This document shows, piece by piece, positions 43,909-53,181 of a stretch of 64,000 nt of DNA; within the stretch, counting starts at the first letter, position 1, and every line of letters begins with the position of its first letter. The notes beneath the pieces were generated by a model. That model was not told the origin of the DNA. It worked only from the letters and a program-made list of their open reading frames with translations, and did no database searches. The position numbers and the translations under genes were made by a program. This DNA comes from Cyclobacteriaceae bacterium (GTDB lineage: Bacteria > Bacteroidota > Bacteroidia > Cytophagales > Cyclobacteriaceae), in the NCBI GenBank assembly GCA_027533395.1, contig JAPZUF010000004.1:141304-205303 (forward strand), read 5' to 3'.

Positions 43909-44151
43909 TTATTTCTTAGATGAATTAGCAAGCGTTGCAGCGCGTATTGTTTTTAACTCTTGCTGTGTATTGTAATTATCAACCGATCCTCCAAGCGTAA
44001 ACAGGTCGATGATTGAGCCTACACCAAATACACCGCCCGTAAAAATCCAAATGATGCCTTTGCCAATTTTACCTAAGTAAAAGTGCTGAAAGCCCAACCA
44101 GCCAAATATACTAATGAACCATAGTAGATAAGCCATTCCTTTAGATTTCAT
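43909..44151 (-). CDS. TM2-domain membrane protein
   Basis: An 80-residue protein with two membrane helices joined by a short loop, and the conserved GWLGFQHFYLGKIGKGIIW segment with GxHxFY-like GFQHFYLG and a following G-rich SIIDLFTLGG. This is a complete TM2 domain with a small basic tail. Function is unknown; these proteins are widespread. It follows the MORN-like gene after ten bases and is the last of a three-gene minus-strand unit. Confidence 0.85.
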   Translation of the reverse strand: MKSKGMAYLLWFISIFGWLGFQHFYLGKIGKGIIWIFTGGVFGVGSIIDLFTLGGSVDNYNTQQELKTIRAATLANSSKK

Positions 44152-44161
44152 ATTTTATATT

Positions 44162-44968
44162 TTAATCGTTTGTATTATACTTAAAATTTGATCCCCTCTT
44201 GATATACTTAAAAATTAAGTTTGTCTCAGGACATGTGTATGAGTCAAAACATTGCCAAAAGGATAGTGCTAATTCGAAGTTGAATTGTTCTTGCGATGAG
44301 CTATCATATTCCGGCTCGACTTTATCGCCAGTACTTAAGTTAATCACTTTGTGTTCTTTTATTTTTCCTTCTTCATATAATCGTGTATCGATATAATCGA
44401 TTTTGTTTATTTTATATTTAATAGTCCAACGTCCATGCATTAATCCTTGCTCGTTATATGCTCCTGTAATACTTATATTTTGCATATAATCAATTTGATT
44501 TACAATTTTGTTATCTTGATAGCTATAGGTATTGTTGGGTACTCCATCTTTAAATTGAATGGTAGATTTTTTTATCATTTTATTGGTAGCGTTATCAATT
44601 TCTGTGTAGAGCCAATTTCCTTGTAATAACCCGTTTTCATAATTTCCTGAAATCATAATTTTTTTACCACGGTTAATGTGGCCAAAAACTGTTTCATCTT
44701 TCCAATGAAAGGTATATTTCCACAGTCCAAATTTTAGATTGTTTTTAAATTTACCAGAAATCTGTATCTCATCTTTTTTATAGTCGTCAACACTTTTGTA
44801 AGTAAAGGCACCATGATACATTCTTTCTCCTGTTTCACTTAAGTAATATTCATAGCTAGCAATTCCGTCATCAAAAGTACCTGTATAACTGATAAGAGTT
44901 TGTCCGGAGGAATTGTGGAAACCTATAGCCACTAAAAAGAAAGTAATTGAAATGTATAATCTTATCAT
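44162..44968 (-). CDS. secreted MORN-variant repeat protein
   Basis: From the ATG at 44968 the protein has 268 residues and a signal peptide (SITFFLVAIGFHNSSGQ). The mature part has repeated Gly-x-Trp or G-x-Y motifs typical of toxin-antitoxin YwqK/MORN-variant repeats: GKFKNNLKFGLWKYTF, GNYENGLLQGNWLY, GAYNEQGLMHGRWTIKY. The last 40 residues carry two Cys. Function is unknown. It sits six bases after the PID-CTERM-like gene and ten before the TM2 gene. Confidence 0.72.
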   Translation of the reverse strand: MIRLYISITFFLVAIGFHNSSGQTLISYTGTFDDGIASYEYYLSETGERMYHGAFTYKSVDDYKKDEIQISGKFKNNLKFGLWKYTFHWKDETVFGHINRGKKIMISGNYENGLLQGNWLYTEIDNATNKMIKKSTIQFKDGVPNNTYSYQDNKIVNQIDYMQNISITGAYNEQGLMHGRWTIKYKINKIDYIDTRLYEEGKIKEHKVINLSTGDKVEPEYDSSSQEQFNFELALSFWQCFDSYTCPETNLIFKYIKRGSNFKYNTND

Positions 44969-45013
44969 AGTTAATGTTTTTTCTGCCTTTGTTGTTTTCG
45001 CCAACAAAATATT

Positions 45014-45229
45014 TTAGCTATCGAAGTGTTCTCGCTTAGTTGATTTCTTTTTTATGAAGTAGTAAATACCAATGATTAATCCACCGACAGCTAAAAAAAT
45101 AATTCCTTCTAAGGGTGCAATGGGTGGTGGAGGATCACCACCGGTTGGGGGTGGGCTAGGAGGTGTAACTTGTGCTTGTGTAACTACAGAGAGTGCTATA
45201 AGGGATAGTACTAGTAGTTGTTTTTTCAT
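45014..45229 (-). CDS. small Pro-rich protein with PID-CTERM-like sorting signal
   Basis: A 71-residue protein in three parts: a signal peptide (MKKQLLVLSLIALSVVTQAQ), a short spacer of repeated Pro with GGDPPPPIAPLEG, and a C-terminal membrane helix (IIFLAVGGLIIGIYYF) ending in a basic KKKSTKREH tail. The tripartite end (Pro-rich motif, helix, Lys/Arg) is the layout of the PID-CTERM/PEP-CTERM class of short sorting-signal proteins in Bacteroidota. Here Leu-Glu replaces the Ile-Asp of PIDGG. The mature part between both signals is almost nothing, which is odd for a protein that would be sorted. It leads the three-gene unit. Confidence 0.65.
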   Translation of the reverse strand: MKKQLLVLSLIALSVVTQAQVTPPSPPPTGGDPPPPIAPLEGIIFLAVGGLIIGIYYFIKKKSTKREHFDS

Positions 45230-45305
45230 TTAGTATGATGTAATCTTTTTATGATTTTTTTATAGGAGATCTGAGTTTAAACTAGTTTTTGCTAGATTAT
45301 TTTAA

Positions 45306-45668
45306 CTAAAAAACAAAAGGCAACTCATACTCCTTCACTACCGGTTTCGAGCTTCTGGTTTTTACTTCCACTTTTGCTTTTGGCTTTTCGCCAATTACAT
45401 AATATAGTTTAATGTATTGGTCTTCAAACTGCAACCAAGAATTGTCTTTTAATAGAAATTCAGTTACACCTTCTTTACTTGCCTTATAGGCCCACATTTC
45501 GGCAGCAAGAGGTTCGAAATTGGTAAACCTACCCATTGTAAGTATTTGTATGCCGGGTTTGCTTTGGTTGCCGAGTTCAGTACAACTATATATCTGCACC
45601 GTTAATGTTGAATTGTCTTCTAAGTCGCGCACTGACCATTCGTCTATTAGTTTCTTTTCGTTAGCCAT
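45306..45668 (-). CDS. conserved-looking hypothetical protein
   Basis: A 120-residue soluble protein, MANEKKLIDEWSVRDLEDNS onward, with beta-rich middle segments (TLTVQIYSCTELG, YIKLYYVIGE) and a charged C-terminus. There is no signal peptide and no recognised family. It stands alone with 76 bases after it and 230 bases before it. The upstream gap (45669-45898) is very AT-rich and holds only a seven-base inverted repeat (45805-45811 with 45817-45823). Confidence 0.5.
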   Translation of the reverse strand: MANEKKLIDEWSVRDLEDNSTLTVQIYSCTELGNQSKPGIQILTMGRFTNFEPLAAEMWAYKASKEGVTEFLLKDNSWLQFEDQYIKLYYVIGEKPKAKVEVKTRSSKPVVKEYELPFVF

Positions 45669-45898
45669 TTAAAATTTTGTTTTAAGAAAAGTAAACTTCT
45701 TCAGAATTTTCCGTTCAATAGTTAAGCACTGGCTAATAAATTTTTTTAGTTCTTAATAGTCCTGTTATTCACGATTTATAATAGTAATTGAACGAATAGA
45801 AATAATTGATTGAAAAAATCAATCGTAAATAGTTCAAACTATATAAAAAAACAATTTTCCGAATTGTGTGTTGTTTCAGTTATTATCAACTTTAAGGC

Positions 45899-46507
45899 AT
45901 GAATTTGTTTCAGCAACAAGAATCTTCTCACAATCTTTTGCCTTACGATGGTATTGTTAATTATTTAGGTGTGGTTTTTTCTCAACAAGAAATCCAACAT
46001 TATTTTAATGAACTTATGCATAACATCGCCTGGCAAAACGATGAAGCTTACATTTATGGCAAGCATTACATCACTAAACGAAAAGTAGCCTGGTATGGCG
46101 ATGCTCCTTTTAGTTATGCCTACAGTAACGTAACTAAATCTGCTTTGCCATGGAATGAGGTGTTACAATCTATCAAGAAACAAACCGAAGAAATTACAAG
46201 TGAAACTTATAATTCATGTTTGCTTAATCTTTACCACTCGGGCGATGAAGGCATGGCCTGGCATAGCGATGATGAAAAGACTTTAAAGAAAAACGGAGCT
46301 ATTGCGTCTCTCACCTTTGGTGCAGAAAGAAAGTTTTCTTTCAAGCATAAAAAAACGGAAGAAGTAGTTTCACTTCAATTAGAAAATGGAAGTTTATTGA
46401 TGATGAAAGATGTTGTCCAAACTTTTTGGTTACATCGTTTACCTCCTACCAAAAAGGTAAAAACACCGAGAATCAACCTTACTTTTCGCACGATAGTAGG
46501 ACAGTAA
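45899..46507 (+). CDS. AlkB-like 2-oxoglutarate/Fe(II) dioxygenase
   Basis: A 202-residue enzyme with all key residues of the AlkB fold: Fe ligands His122 and Asp124 in WHSDDE and His179 in FWLHRLP, and the 2-oxoglutarate-binding Arg191 and Arg197 in PRINLTFR. The N-terminal region is closer to the ALKBH2/ALKBH3-type repair enzymes than to the E. coli AlkB lid. The likely role is oxidative removal of alkyl groups from DNA or RNA bases. It is a single gene. Confidence 0.93.
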   Translation: MNLFQQQESSHNLLPYDGIVNYLGVVFSQQEIQHYFNELMHNIAWQNDEAYIYGKHYITKRKVAWYGDAPFSYAYSNVTKSALPWNEVLQSIKKQTEEITSETYNSCLLNLYHSGDEGMAWHSDDEKTLKKNGAIASLTFGAERKFSFKHKKTEEVVSLQLENGSLLMMKDVVQTFWLHRLPPTKKVKTPRINLTFRTIVGQ

Positions 46508-46602
46508 AATTTGTTCGCTGGCGGACGCATCTGTCCAAAACTAAACGCAAAAATTATCGTAAATCCATTTTTTAGCTTTAAAAGCCCATAATTTTTTGGC
46601 AA

Positions 46603-46610
46603 TAGCTTTG
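46603..46610 (+). promoter_or_regulatory. possible -7 promoter element of the ABC permease gene
   Basis: TAGCTTTG fits TAnnTTTG, 24 bases before the ATG at 46635, but no TTTG is seen at the right distance upstream. It supports the start at 46635, since the frame's upstream start at 46596 would precede it. Confidence 0.35.
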
Positions 46611-46634
46611 CCTATAAATTTCAATTTTAAAGTT

Positions 46635-49049
46635 ATGCTGATAAATTATTTTAAGATTGCTTTTCGTGCGCTGTTCAAACACAAGGCTTATGCAGGTATC
46701 AATCTTATAGGGCTTGCACTGGGTTTGTGTGCAGGTATGTTCATTTTATTATACACGCTGGATGAACTTTCATTCGATCAGTTTCATCGGCATAAAGATA
46801 GAATCTACAGAGTTAACACAGATTTTGTGGATACTAAAACTGGATCCTCTTCCATCAACAACACTAATGCTTGGCCAATTGGTAAAATAATGGCAGAACA
46901 ATTTCCTGAAACGGAAAGTGTTTTATACATCCGGAGTGCAGGTTTTTTAACTATTAATCACCAACAAAAAAGGATGAAAGAGCGCATGCATTTTGCAACG
47001 CCTGCTTTTTTTTCTGTGTTTACTTTTCCACTAATCGAAGGCGATGCATCAACTGCTTTAACACAACCTTATCAGATAGTTTTGTCAGAGCAACTTGCTA
47101 AAAAATATTTTCCCAATGAAAGTGCTCTCAATAAAACTTTATTGATAGCCGATACACTTACTTTTACTGTGAGTGGTGTGATGAAAGATTTACCCAAAAA
47201 TTCACACATACAAACACAAGCGATAGTTTCTTTTACTACGTATGAGAAATTAGAACAAAGCTTTAGTTATACTGAGGGTTGGGGTAACATTAACATGACT
47301 AACTATGTATTACTTAAAGATGGAGTAGATGCTGCAGCCTACCAACTAAAAGTGAAAGACATTTATATGAACAGCGTTGCAGATATGCTGAAGACATGGG
47401 GAACCAAAGCTTATGTATCGCTCGAACCATTGTCGGATATCTATCTTAAATCAGAGGCAGGAAATGGATTAGGACCAACTGGCAGCATCGATCGTGTATA
47501 TTTATTATTAGGTATTGCAGCTTTTGTTTTATTATTAGGTTGTATCAATTTTATTAATCTTGCTACGGCACGCTCAGTATATAGAGCCAAAGAGGTTGGT
47601 TTAAGAAAGGTGGTAGGCTCCAATCGCACCAGTTTAATTTTTCAATTTATCTTCGAAGCATTTGTAATTACTTGCTTAGCTGCTTTTGTTGCTCTTGCAC
47701 TGTTAGGATTGTTATTGCCTTTTCTAAACACATTATTAAATAAGCAATATAACTTACAAGATTTAGCTCAACCAACCTTATTGCTATATGGTTTATCTTT
47801 GATGTTGGTAGTAAGTGTTCTGGCAGGTTTTTATCCGGCCATTACTATTTCCGGTATGCAGCCTGCGGAAGTTTTAAAAGGTCGTATGCAAACAAGCACG
47901 AAAGGCATCAAGCTTCGACAAAGTTTAGTTGTTTTTCAATTTGTAATTGCATCAGTATTGGTAACCGGTACTTTCATTGTATTAAATCAAATCAAATTTA
48001 TGCAAGAGCAAGATTTGGGTTTTGGTAAGCAACAAGTATTGGTTTTAAATGCTGGGCGAGTAAATAACACAAATGCACAATCTTTAATTTCGTTTAAGCA
48101 AGCTTTACAAGGTCTAAGTTTTGTTCAATCTGTAAGTTTAACGAATGCAGTTCCTGCTATGCCAGGTTGGGTAGGACAAATTGCTTATCCTGAAGGAAAA
48201 GCTGGTGAACTTAGTACCAGTGTAGAATACATTGCTGCTGATGAAGAGTACCTGAAAACACTTAATATCGAGTTAATTACCGGAGAAACATTTGATCCCT
48301 CGAAACCTTATCTTTTAGAAAACGGATTGATCATTAATGAAAAAGCAGTAACTGAGTTTGGGTGGAAAAATGCGGAAGAGGCAATCGGTAAAAAAATTGA
48401 TTCACCTTCTGGAGCACCGAAAGGAGAAGTAATTGGGGTTGTAAAAAATTATCACCAAGAAGGATTGCAAAATAGCATTCGAGCTATTGCTATTGATTAT
48501 AATGCTGATTATAGTTACTTATTTGCAATTAAGATGAGTACAGAAGATTATAAAAACGTGCTTCCAACCATTATACAAGTTTGGAATAAACATTTCGAAG
48601 GAAATGAAATCAGCTATTTCTTTTTAGATGAAAAATTTGAAAGCCAATACGAGCAAGAGCACAGATTAGCTTCGGTATTAACTGCATTTTCTTTTGTAAC
48701 TTTAATTATAGCAGTAATTGGTTTGTTAGGCTTAGTATCTTTTATGGTGTTAGTAAGAACCAAAGAAATAGGAATACGAAAAGTATTAGGGGCGAACGCA
48801 TCAACATTGATTTATTTATTAAATAAAGAGTTTGTTGTATTGGTTTTGATGGCTAACGTATTTGCTATACCTTTTGTGTGGTGGCTTGCTGATGAATGGT
48901 TGCAAAATTTTTCTTATCGCATGGAGGTGAGTCCGCTGGTGTTCGTTGTAACTTTAGTGGTGGCCTTGCTTAGTACATTGCTATTAGTGAGCTACCAAAC
49001 CATACGCGCAGCCTTTGCCAATCCGGTGGAGTCTTTGAGGAGTGAGTAA
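46635..49049 (+). CDS. MacB/FtsX-type ABC transporter permease
   Basis: From ATG 46635 the protein has 804 residues. It is a duplicated permease: two MacB-like periplasmic domains and two FtsX membrane cores, each with three to four helices, as in the Bacteroidota single-chain type. Characteristic segments are LINYFKIAFRALFKHKAYAGINL near the start, ATARSVYRAKEVGLRKVVGS, and RTKEIGIRKVLGANASTLIYLL near the end. No ATP-binding domain is encoded here or nearby, so its ATPase partner must be elsewhere. The class exports peptides, lipids or drugs, or is mechanotransmitting. A LytTR/LytS pair lies downstream on the other strand and could control it. Confidence 0.88.
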   Translation: MLINYFKIAFRALFKHKAYAGINLIGLALGLCAGMFILLYTLDELSFDQFHRHKDRIYRVNTDFVDTKTGSSSINNTNAWPIGKIMAEQFPETESVLYIRSAGFLTINHQQKRMKERMHFATPAFFSVFTFPLIEGDASTALTQPYQIVLSEQLAKKYFPNESALNKTLLIADTLTFTVSGVMKDLPKNSHIQTQAIVSFTTYEKLEQSFSYTEGWGNINMTNYVLLKDGVDAAAYQLKVKDIYMNSVADMLKTWGTKAYVSLEPLSDIYLKSEAGNGLGPTGSIDRVYLLLGIAAFVLLLGCINFINLATARSVYRAKEVGLRKVVGSNRTSLIFQFIFEAFVITCLAAFVALALLGLLLPFLNTLLNKQYNLQDLAQPTLLLYGLSLMLVVSVLAGFYPAITISGMQPAEVLKGRMQTSTKGIKLRQSLVVFQFVIASVLVTGTFIVLNQIKFMQEQDLGFGKQQVLVLNAGRVNNTNAQSLISFKQALQGLSFVQSVSLTNAVPAMPGWVGQIAYPEGKAGELSTSVEYIAADEEYLKTLNIELITGETFDPSKPYLLENGLIINEKAVTEFGWKNAEEAIGKKIDSPSGAPKGEVIGVVKNYHQEGLQNSIRAIAIDYNADYSYLFAIKMSTEDYKNVLPTIIQVWNKHFEGNEISYFFLDEKFESQYEQEHRLASVLTAFSFVTLIIAVIGLLGLVSFMVLVRTKEIGIRKVLGANASTLIYLLNKEFVVLVLMANVFAIPFVWWLADEWLQNFSYRMEVSPLVFVVTLVVALLSTLLLVSYQTIRAAFANPVESLRSE

Positions 49050-49119
49050 AAGATAATTTTAGTTTTGTTTTTATTTCATAGAAAATAATTTGATGTATTT
49101 AAAGCAGAAAACATAATTG

Positions 49120-49827
49120 TTAATTTTTCTCCTTTAACTTTTCAATCAACTCATTTCTGTACAGCGGACCAATAGGTAATTCTTGTTTACCGATATAAAC
49201 ACTTTGATTATTGTAAGATTCGATAGCTCTTAAACTAACAAAAAAAGAACGATGGATACGAAAAAAATTTTTCTTAGGTAACATATCCTCCAATGAAGCC
49301 ATCGTTTGTTTGGTGATAACAGATTTGTCTTTTGTGATAACCTTTACATAATCTTTAATGCTTTCGATGTAAAGAATATCATCTATCGGTATTTTAACCA
49401 TTTTTCTATCAGCTCGAAAAAATAGAAATTTTTCTGTCAACGAATCTTTAATCAATTCGCTTTCAATTTCACTCGAAGTATTTTGTATCTTTTGAATAGC
49501 TTTTAAAAATCGCTCCAAAGAATATGGCTTTAATAAAAAATCTACAGCATTAATCTCAAATGCATCGAATGCAAAATCTTTAAAGGCGGTAGTAAAAATT
49601 ATATTAGAACTTTGATTGAGCGTTTTGGCAAAGCTGATGCCATCCAACTGTGGCATTTGAATATCTAAAAAAATAATATCGACTTTATGATTTTGTAAAA
49701 AGCCAAATGCTTCTAGTGCATGTTTACAAGTTCCTGCAATTTCTAAGCCAGGCGTTGCTTGAATATAGTTTGTTAAAACCTCTATAGCAGGAGCTTCATC
49801 ATCCACTAATAAACATCTCATTTTCAT
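49120..49827 (-). CDS. LytTR-family response regulator (second pair)
   Basis: A 235-residue regulator with acidic pair LLVDDEAP, phosphoacceptor Asp55 in FLDIQMPQLDG, Lys in LLKPYS, and a LytTR DNA-binding domain from about residue 130 (IDDILYIESIKDYVKVIT, FFRIHRSFFVSLRAI). It overlaps its kinase gene by four bases. Compared with the first pair, spacer and C-terminus differ, so this is a separate system and not a recent copy. Confidence 0.93.
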   Translation of the reverse strand: MKMRCLLVDDEAPAIEVLTNYIQATPGLEIAGTCKHALEAFGFLQNHKVDIIFLDIQMPQLDGISFAKTLNQSSNIIFTTAFKDFAFDAFEINAVDFLLKPYSLERFLKAIQKIQNTSSEIESELIKDSLTEKFLFFRADRKMVKIPIDDILYIESIKDYVKVITKDKSVITKQTMASLEDMLPKKNFFRIHRSFFVSLRAIESYNNQSVYIGKQELPIGPLYRNELIEKLKEKN

Positions 49828-50912
49828 GCTATCGTGTTTTCTAATTTGTCAAGTTTAATGTGCAAGATGCACCTGAAAACTTCAGCATCATCGTGTACAA
49901 TTAATTCATGTGCTTTAGGATATAGTAAAGCCAATCGTTTTTTAATATTCTGTAAACCGATTCCTGTTGAAGATTTTCTTCCTTCGGCTTTCCCATTAAT
50001 TACTTTGAAAGTAAATTCATCCTCACCAATTTCAATATTGAAACTTATCCAACCTTCTTCTAATAATTCATCTGTTCCATACTTAAAGGCATTTTCTGCC
50101 AAGGGGAGTAAAAGCAAAGGAGCTATTTTTTTATTCTTGGCATCACCATGCACTTGCCAACTAATGTGAATACGATCAACAAATCTGATTTGTTGCAACT
50201 GGCAATAATCATGGAGCATGTTGATTTCCTTTGCTAAGTCTGTTGAAACCTGCTCACTTTCAGTAATTGTGTATCGAAGCAAATCAGACAAACGTAAAAT
50301 GGCTTGTGCTGTTTTTGGAGATTCTTTTAATGCAGAAGCATACAAACTGTTTAATGTATTAAACATAAAATGAGGTTGTAACTGTCCACGCAAGAAAGAT
50401 ATTTCTGCTTTTAACTTTTCTTTTGTAGCCAGTTCAATTTCTTCTTTTTTTAAATAAGAGATTTTGGCAAGTTTAATCGCAACCGCAAAACCACTAACTG
50501 TAATCGTTCCTCTAAAACCAGCCATCAATCCGTAAAAGAAGTTGCTTTTGGGCAGTGGTAAGTTGTTTACTTTTCTATAATTGTAAACAAGAGTTTGGGT
50601 GATAGCATGTGATAAAAGTACTGAAAGCAATACAGCTATTAAAATACCAATCAGTAAATGGAGATACTTATCATTACTTAGATATTTAGGAAAAAGAAAA
50701 TAGATAATAGTATAACTGAGAAAAATGTGGCATGGTAAAAAGAATAAGGCTTCTATATATGAGATACCTGTTCCGGGAGCTCCAAAAATAAACCAGTTTG
50801 CCGCATATAAAGATCCAAAAAACAACCAACAAACAAACCAAAAAGTAAAGTGTCTGCCAAAGCGGTACTTAAACTGATTGGACAAAACAAAATCTGCTAT
50901 AGAGAATTGCAT
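49824..50912 (-). CDS. LytS-type sensor histidine kinase (second pair)
   Basis: A 362-residue kinase with four membrane helices in about residues 20-150 and a His_kinase motif LRGQLQPHFMFNTLNSL with His181. The ATPase part keeps LLLLPLAENAFKYG and STGIGLQNIKKRL. It lacks a separate sensory domain. The upstream 195 bases contain AT-rich sequence with no clear promoter. Confidence 0.92.
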   Translation of the reverse strand: MQFSIADFVLSNQFKYRFGRHFTFWFVCWLFFGSLYAANWFIFGAPGTGISYIEALFFLPCHIFLSYTIIYFLFPKYLSNDKYLHLLIGILIAVLLSVLLSHAITQTLVYNYRKVNNLPLPKSNFFYGLMAGFRGTITVSGFAVAIKLAKISYLKKEEIELATKEKLKAEISFLRGQLQPHFMFNTLNSLYASALKESPKTAQAILRLSDLLRYTITESEQVSTDLAKEINMLHDYCQLQQIRFVDRIHISWQVHGDAKNKKIAPLLLLPLAENAFKYGTDELLEEGWISFNIEIGEDEFTFKVINGKAEGRKSSTGIGLQNIKKRLALLYPKAHELIVHDDAEVFRCILHIKLDKLENTIA

Positions 50913-51107
50913 ATTTTGGTTATACGGATAAGGCCAGATTTAGATAAAAAGAAATTAATAATCATCGACTAAAATCAATTTTTTGTAGATGAAAATGATT
51001 AGTCTTTCTAAAGCATTTGTCTATCGATGGCTGGATGATTAGAATCTACTTTGTGAAAACTTTGTAAGTATTCTACGTTACTTTCATTATAACTTAAATA
51101 TAAGGCT

Positions 51108-51362
51108 ATGAAAAAGCAATTAATTCTCACCGTAATGTTACTAAGTGTTGTAGCGCTGTCTGGCTTTGCCGATACTCCTTAAATAAAGGAGGTTAACAAG
51201 TTTTGGGTTTTAGAAACTAACATTTATAATAAATCATATTCTATCATTAATGTATACGATTCAAACTCGACTTTAATCAAATCAATAAAGCTTGATGGAG
51301 AATATTTAAACAATCTGAATAAGAAAGACAGAAAAAGAATTGAAAAGCTTATAGGACAATAA
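51108..51362 (+). pseudogene. small secreted protein gene interrupted by an in-frame TAA
   Basis: ATG 51108 starts a perfect signal peptide (MKKQLILTVMLLSVVALSGFA) followed by DTP and a TAA at 51180-51182. The same frame then continues without stop for 59 codons (IKEVNKFWVLETNIYNKS ... SIKLDGEYLNNLNKKDRK ...) to TAA 51360-51362. Together they form an 84-codon gene coding for a short exported beta-rich domain of a type common in Bacteroidota. One base change (for example CAA or AAA to TAA) explains the break. It could be a pseudogene, a sequencing error or, less likely, read-through. Confidence 0.7.
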
Positions 51363-51393
51363 TAAATATAGCTAAGCGTTATAAATGCAAATT

Positions 51394-53091
51394 TTAGATA
51401 AAATTAAAATCCCTTGCTCGTAATTGTAGATTAGTTTGCCCATTAAACTTATTTTCTTCAATAGAGAAAGCCATTTCAAAAAACTTACCTGTAGTCAGAT
51501 TCTCATAGCAGTGAGCAAAATCGAAGGCGACTACGGGTAATTCCAGAACGCCTCCGCGCTGTTTTACAGTAAAGCGGAGGTGTTTCTCTTTCATAAACGT
51601 AGGTGTTCGACAAACCTGAAGATCTTTTGCAACAAAAACCGGATTCATATTCTCTGGCCCAAATGGTGCCATCTGTTTTAAAAGATTTACAAACTTGGGT
51701 TGAATAACATCCAACGGAATTTGTAAGTCAATTTCTAAAACTGGAGTAGGGGTTTGCCCATTTAACTTTGCTTTTACTGTCTCTTCAAATTTTTGAATGA
51801 ATAGATCAAGATTACTTGGATCTAAAGTTAAACCTGCTGCATGTTTGTGGCCACCAAATTTTTCAAGTAAATCTCCACAGGCTTCTATGGCTTCGTATAA
51901 ATCAAAACCATGAACGCTACGTGCCGAACCCGTTAATTTTCCATTCGATTCTGTTAAAATAACGGTAGGTCTATAATATTTCTCGATACAACGCGAAGCT
52001 ACAATACCAATTACACCTTTGCTCCAGGTTTCCTTAAACAAAACCGTTGAAGAAGCATGTTGAAGGAAATCGCTGGCTTCAATCATAGCGAGCGCTTCTT
52101 GCGTCATGTCTTTATCAACATCTCTTCGCTGCATGTTTTTAGCATTGATTTGCATCGCCAACGCTTCTGCTTTTTCTTCACTGGCAATCAATAATTCTAC
52201 CGCTCCGTTGGCATGTGCAATTCTTCCCGCTGCATTTATTCTTGGGCCAATGGTAAACACCACACTATTGATATCCATCTCGCCTTGTATGCCCGAAATC
52301 TCTTTCAAAGCTTTTAATCCTGGTGATGGGTTTTGGTTGAGTTTGATTAGTCCGTAATGTGCTAATATTCTGTTCTCACCTGTTATGGGTACAATATCTG
52401 ATGCGATAGATACAGCTACTAAGTCTAAGTATTCAAAAACTTCTTCTTCTTTTCTGTAGCGTTGTGCATAACCCTGCATCAATTTAAAGCCAAGACCACA
52501 ACCACTTAATTCTGTGTATGGATACTGGCAATCTTCTCGTTTAGGGTCTAATACAGCAACAGCATTGGGGATGTTAGTGTCTGGCAAGTGATGATCACAA
52601 ATGATAAAGTCGATACCATGTGTGGTGGCTAAATCTACTTTATCGCTCGCTTTAATGCCGCAATCTAGCGTAATAACCAGTGAATAGCCATGTTGGGCTG
52701 CGTATAAAATTCCTTCTTCTGATACGCCATATCCTTCTGTATAACGGTTGGGTATATAAAAAGAGCAATTATGATAAAATGAATGAAGATAAGAGTATAC
52801 CAAGGCTACAGCGGTAGTTCCATCTACATCGTAATCGCCATAAATTAAAATTTTTTCATTATTGATAATGGCTTTGTGCAGCCTTTCTACTGCTGCTACC
52901 ATATCGCACATTAAAGTTGGCGGATATAAATCGTTTAACGAAGGTCGGAAAAATGCTTTTGCTTTATCGAATGAATCGATTTGTCTTTGCAATAAAATAG
53001 TTGCTACTGATGCATTTATATTCAGTGTTTTGCTGAGCGACTCTACAGACGTGATTTCAGGGAGTGGTTTATAAAGCCAGCGTTTATTCAT
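51394..53091 (-). CDS. recJ: single-stranded-DNA-specific exonuclease RecJ
   Basis: A 565-residue DHH/DHHA1-family nuclease that degrades single-stranded DNA 5' to 3' in recombination and repair. The metal-binding motifs are present: ILIYGDYDVDGTTAVAL (motif I), VITLDCGI, FIICDHHLPD (DHH), and SGCGLGFKL. DHHA1 sequence ESNGKLTGSARSVHGFDLY follows (about residue 390), with GGHKHAAG conserved. The C-terminal OB-fold-like part completes the usual length. It is followed by a small protein gene on the same strand. Confidence 0.96.
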   Translation of the reverse strand: MNKRWLYKPLPEITSVESLSKTLNINASVATILLQRQIDSFDKAKAFFRPSLNDLYPPTLMCDMVAAVERLHKAIINNEKILIYGDYDVDGTTAVALVYSYLHSFYHNCSFYIPNRYTEGYGVSEEGILYAAQHGYSLVITLDCGIKASDKVDLATTHGIDFIICDHHLPDTNIPNAVAVLDPKREDCQYPYTELSGCGLGFKLMQGYAQRYRKEEEVFEYLDLVAVSIASDIVPITGENRILAHYGLIKLNQNPSPGLKALKEISGIQGEMDINSVVFTIGPRINAAGRIAHANGAVELLIASEEKAEALAMQINAKNMQRRDVDKDMTQEALAMIEASDFLQHASSTVLFKETWSKGVIGIVASRCIEKYYRPTVILTESNGKLTGSARSVHGFDLYEAIEACGDLLEKFGGHKHAAGLTLDPSNLDLFIQKFEETVKAKLNGQTPTPVLEIDLQIPLDVIQPKFVNLLKQMAPFGPENMNPVFVAKDLQVCRTPTFMKEKHLRFTVKQRGGVLELPVVAFDFAHCYENLTTGKFFEMAFSIEENKFNGQTNLQLRARDFNFI

Positions 53092-53126
53092 CTAGTATTT
53101 TACAATATTACTTGTTTAAGCAAGTA

Positions 53127-53159
53127 TAAAAAAAGGCGATGTCAATTGCTGACATCGCC
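53127..53159 (-). terminator. intrinsic terminator of the SPOR-like gene
   Basis: GGCGATGTCA (53135-53144) pairs perfectly with TGACATCGCC (53150-53159) around a five-base loop, a ten-pair stem. On the minus strand it is followed by a run of eight U. It lies 22 bases beyond the stop of the 53182-53820 gene and also separates it from recJ. Confidence 0.9.
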
Positions 53160-53181
53160 CATCAAAAAGTTTTTATTCGAA

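Noticed and set aside
45805..45823. ATTGATT/AATCAAT inverted repeat as a terminator
   Set aside because: AT-only short stem with no U-run and no gene ending nearby.
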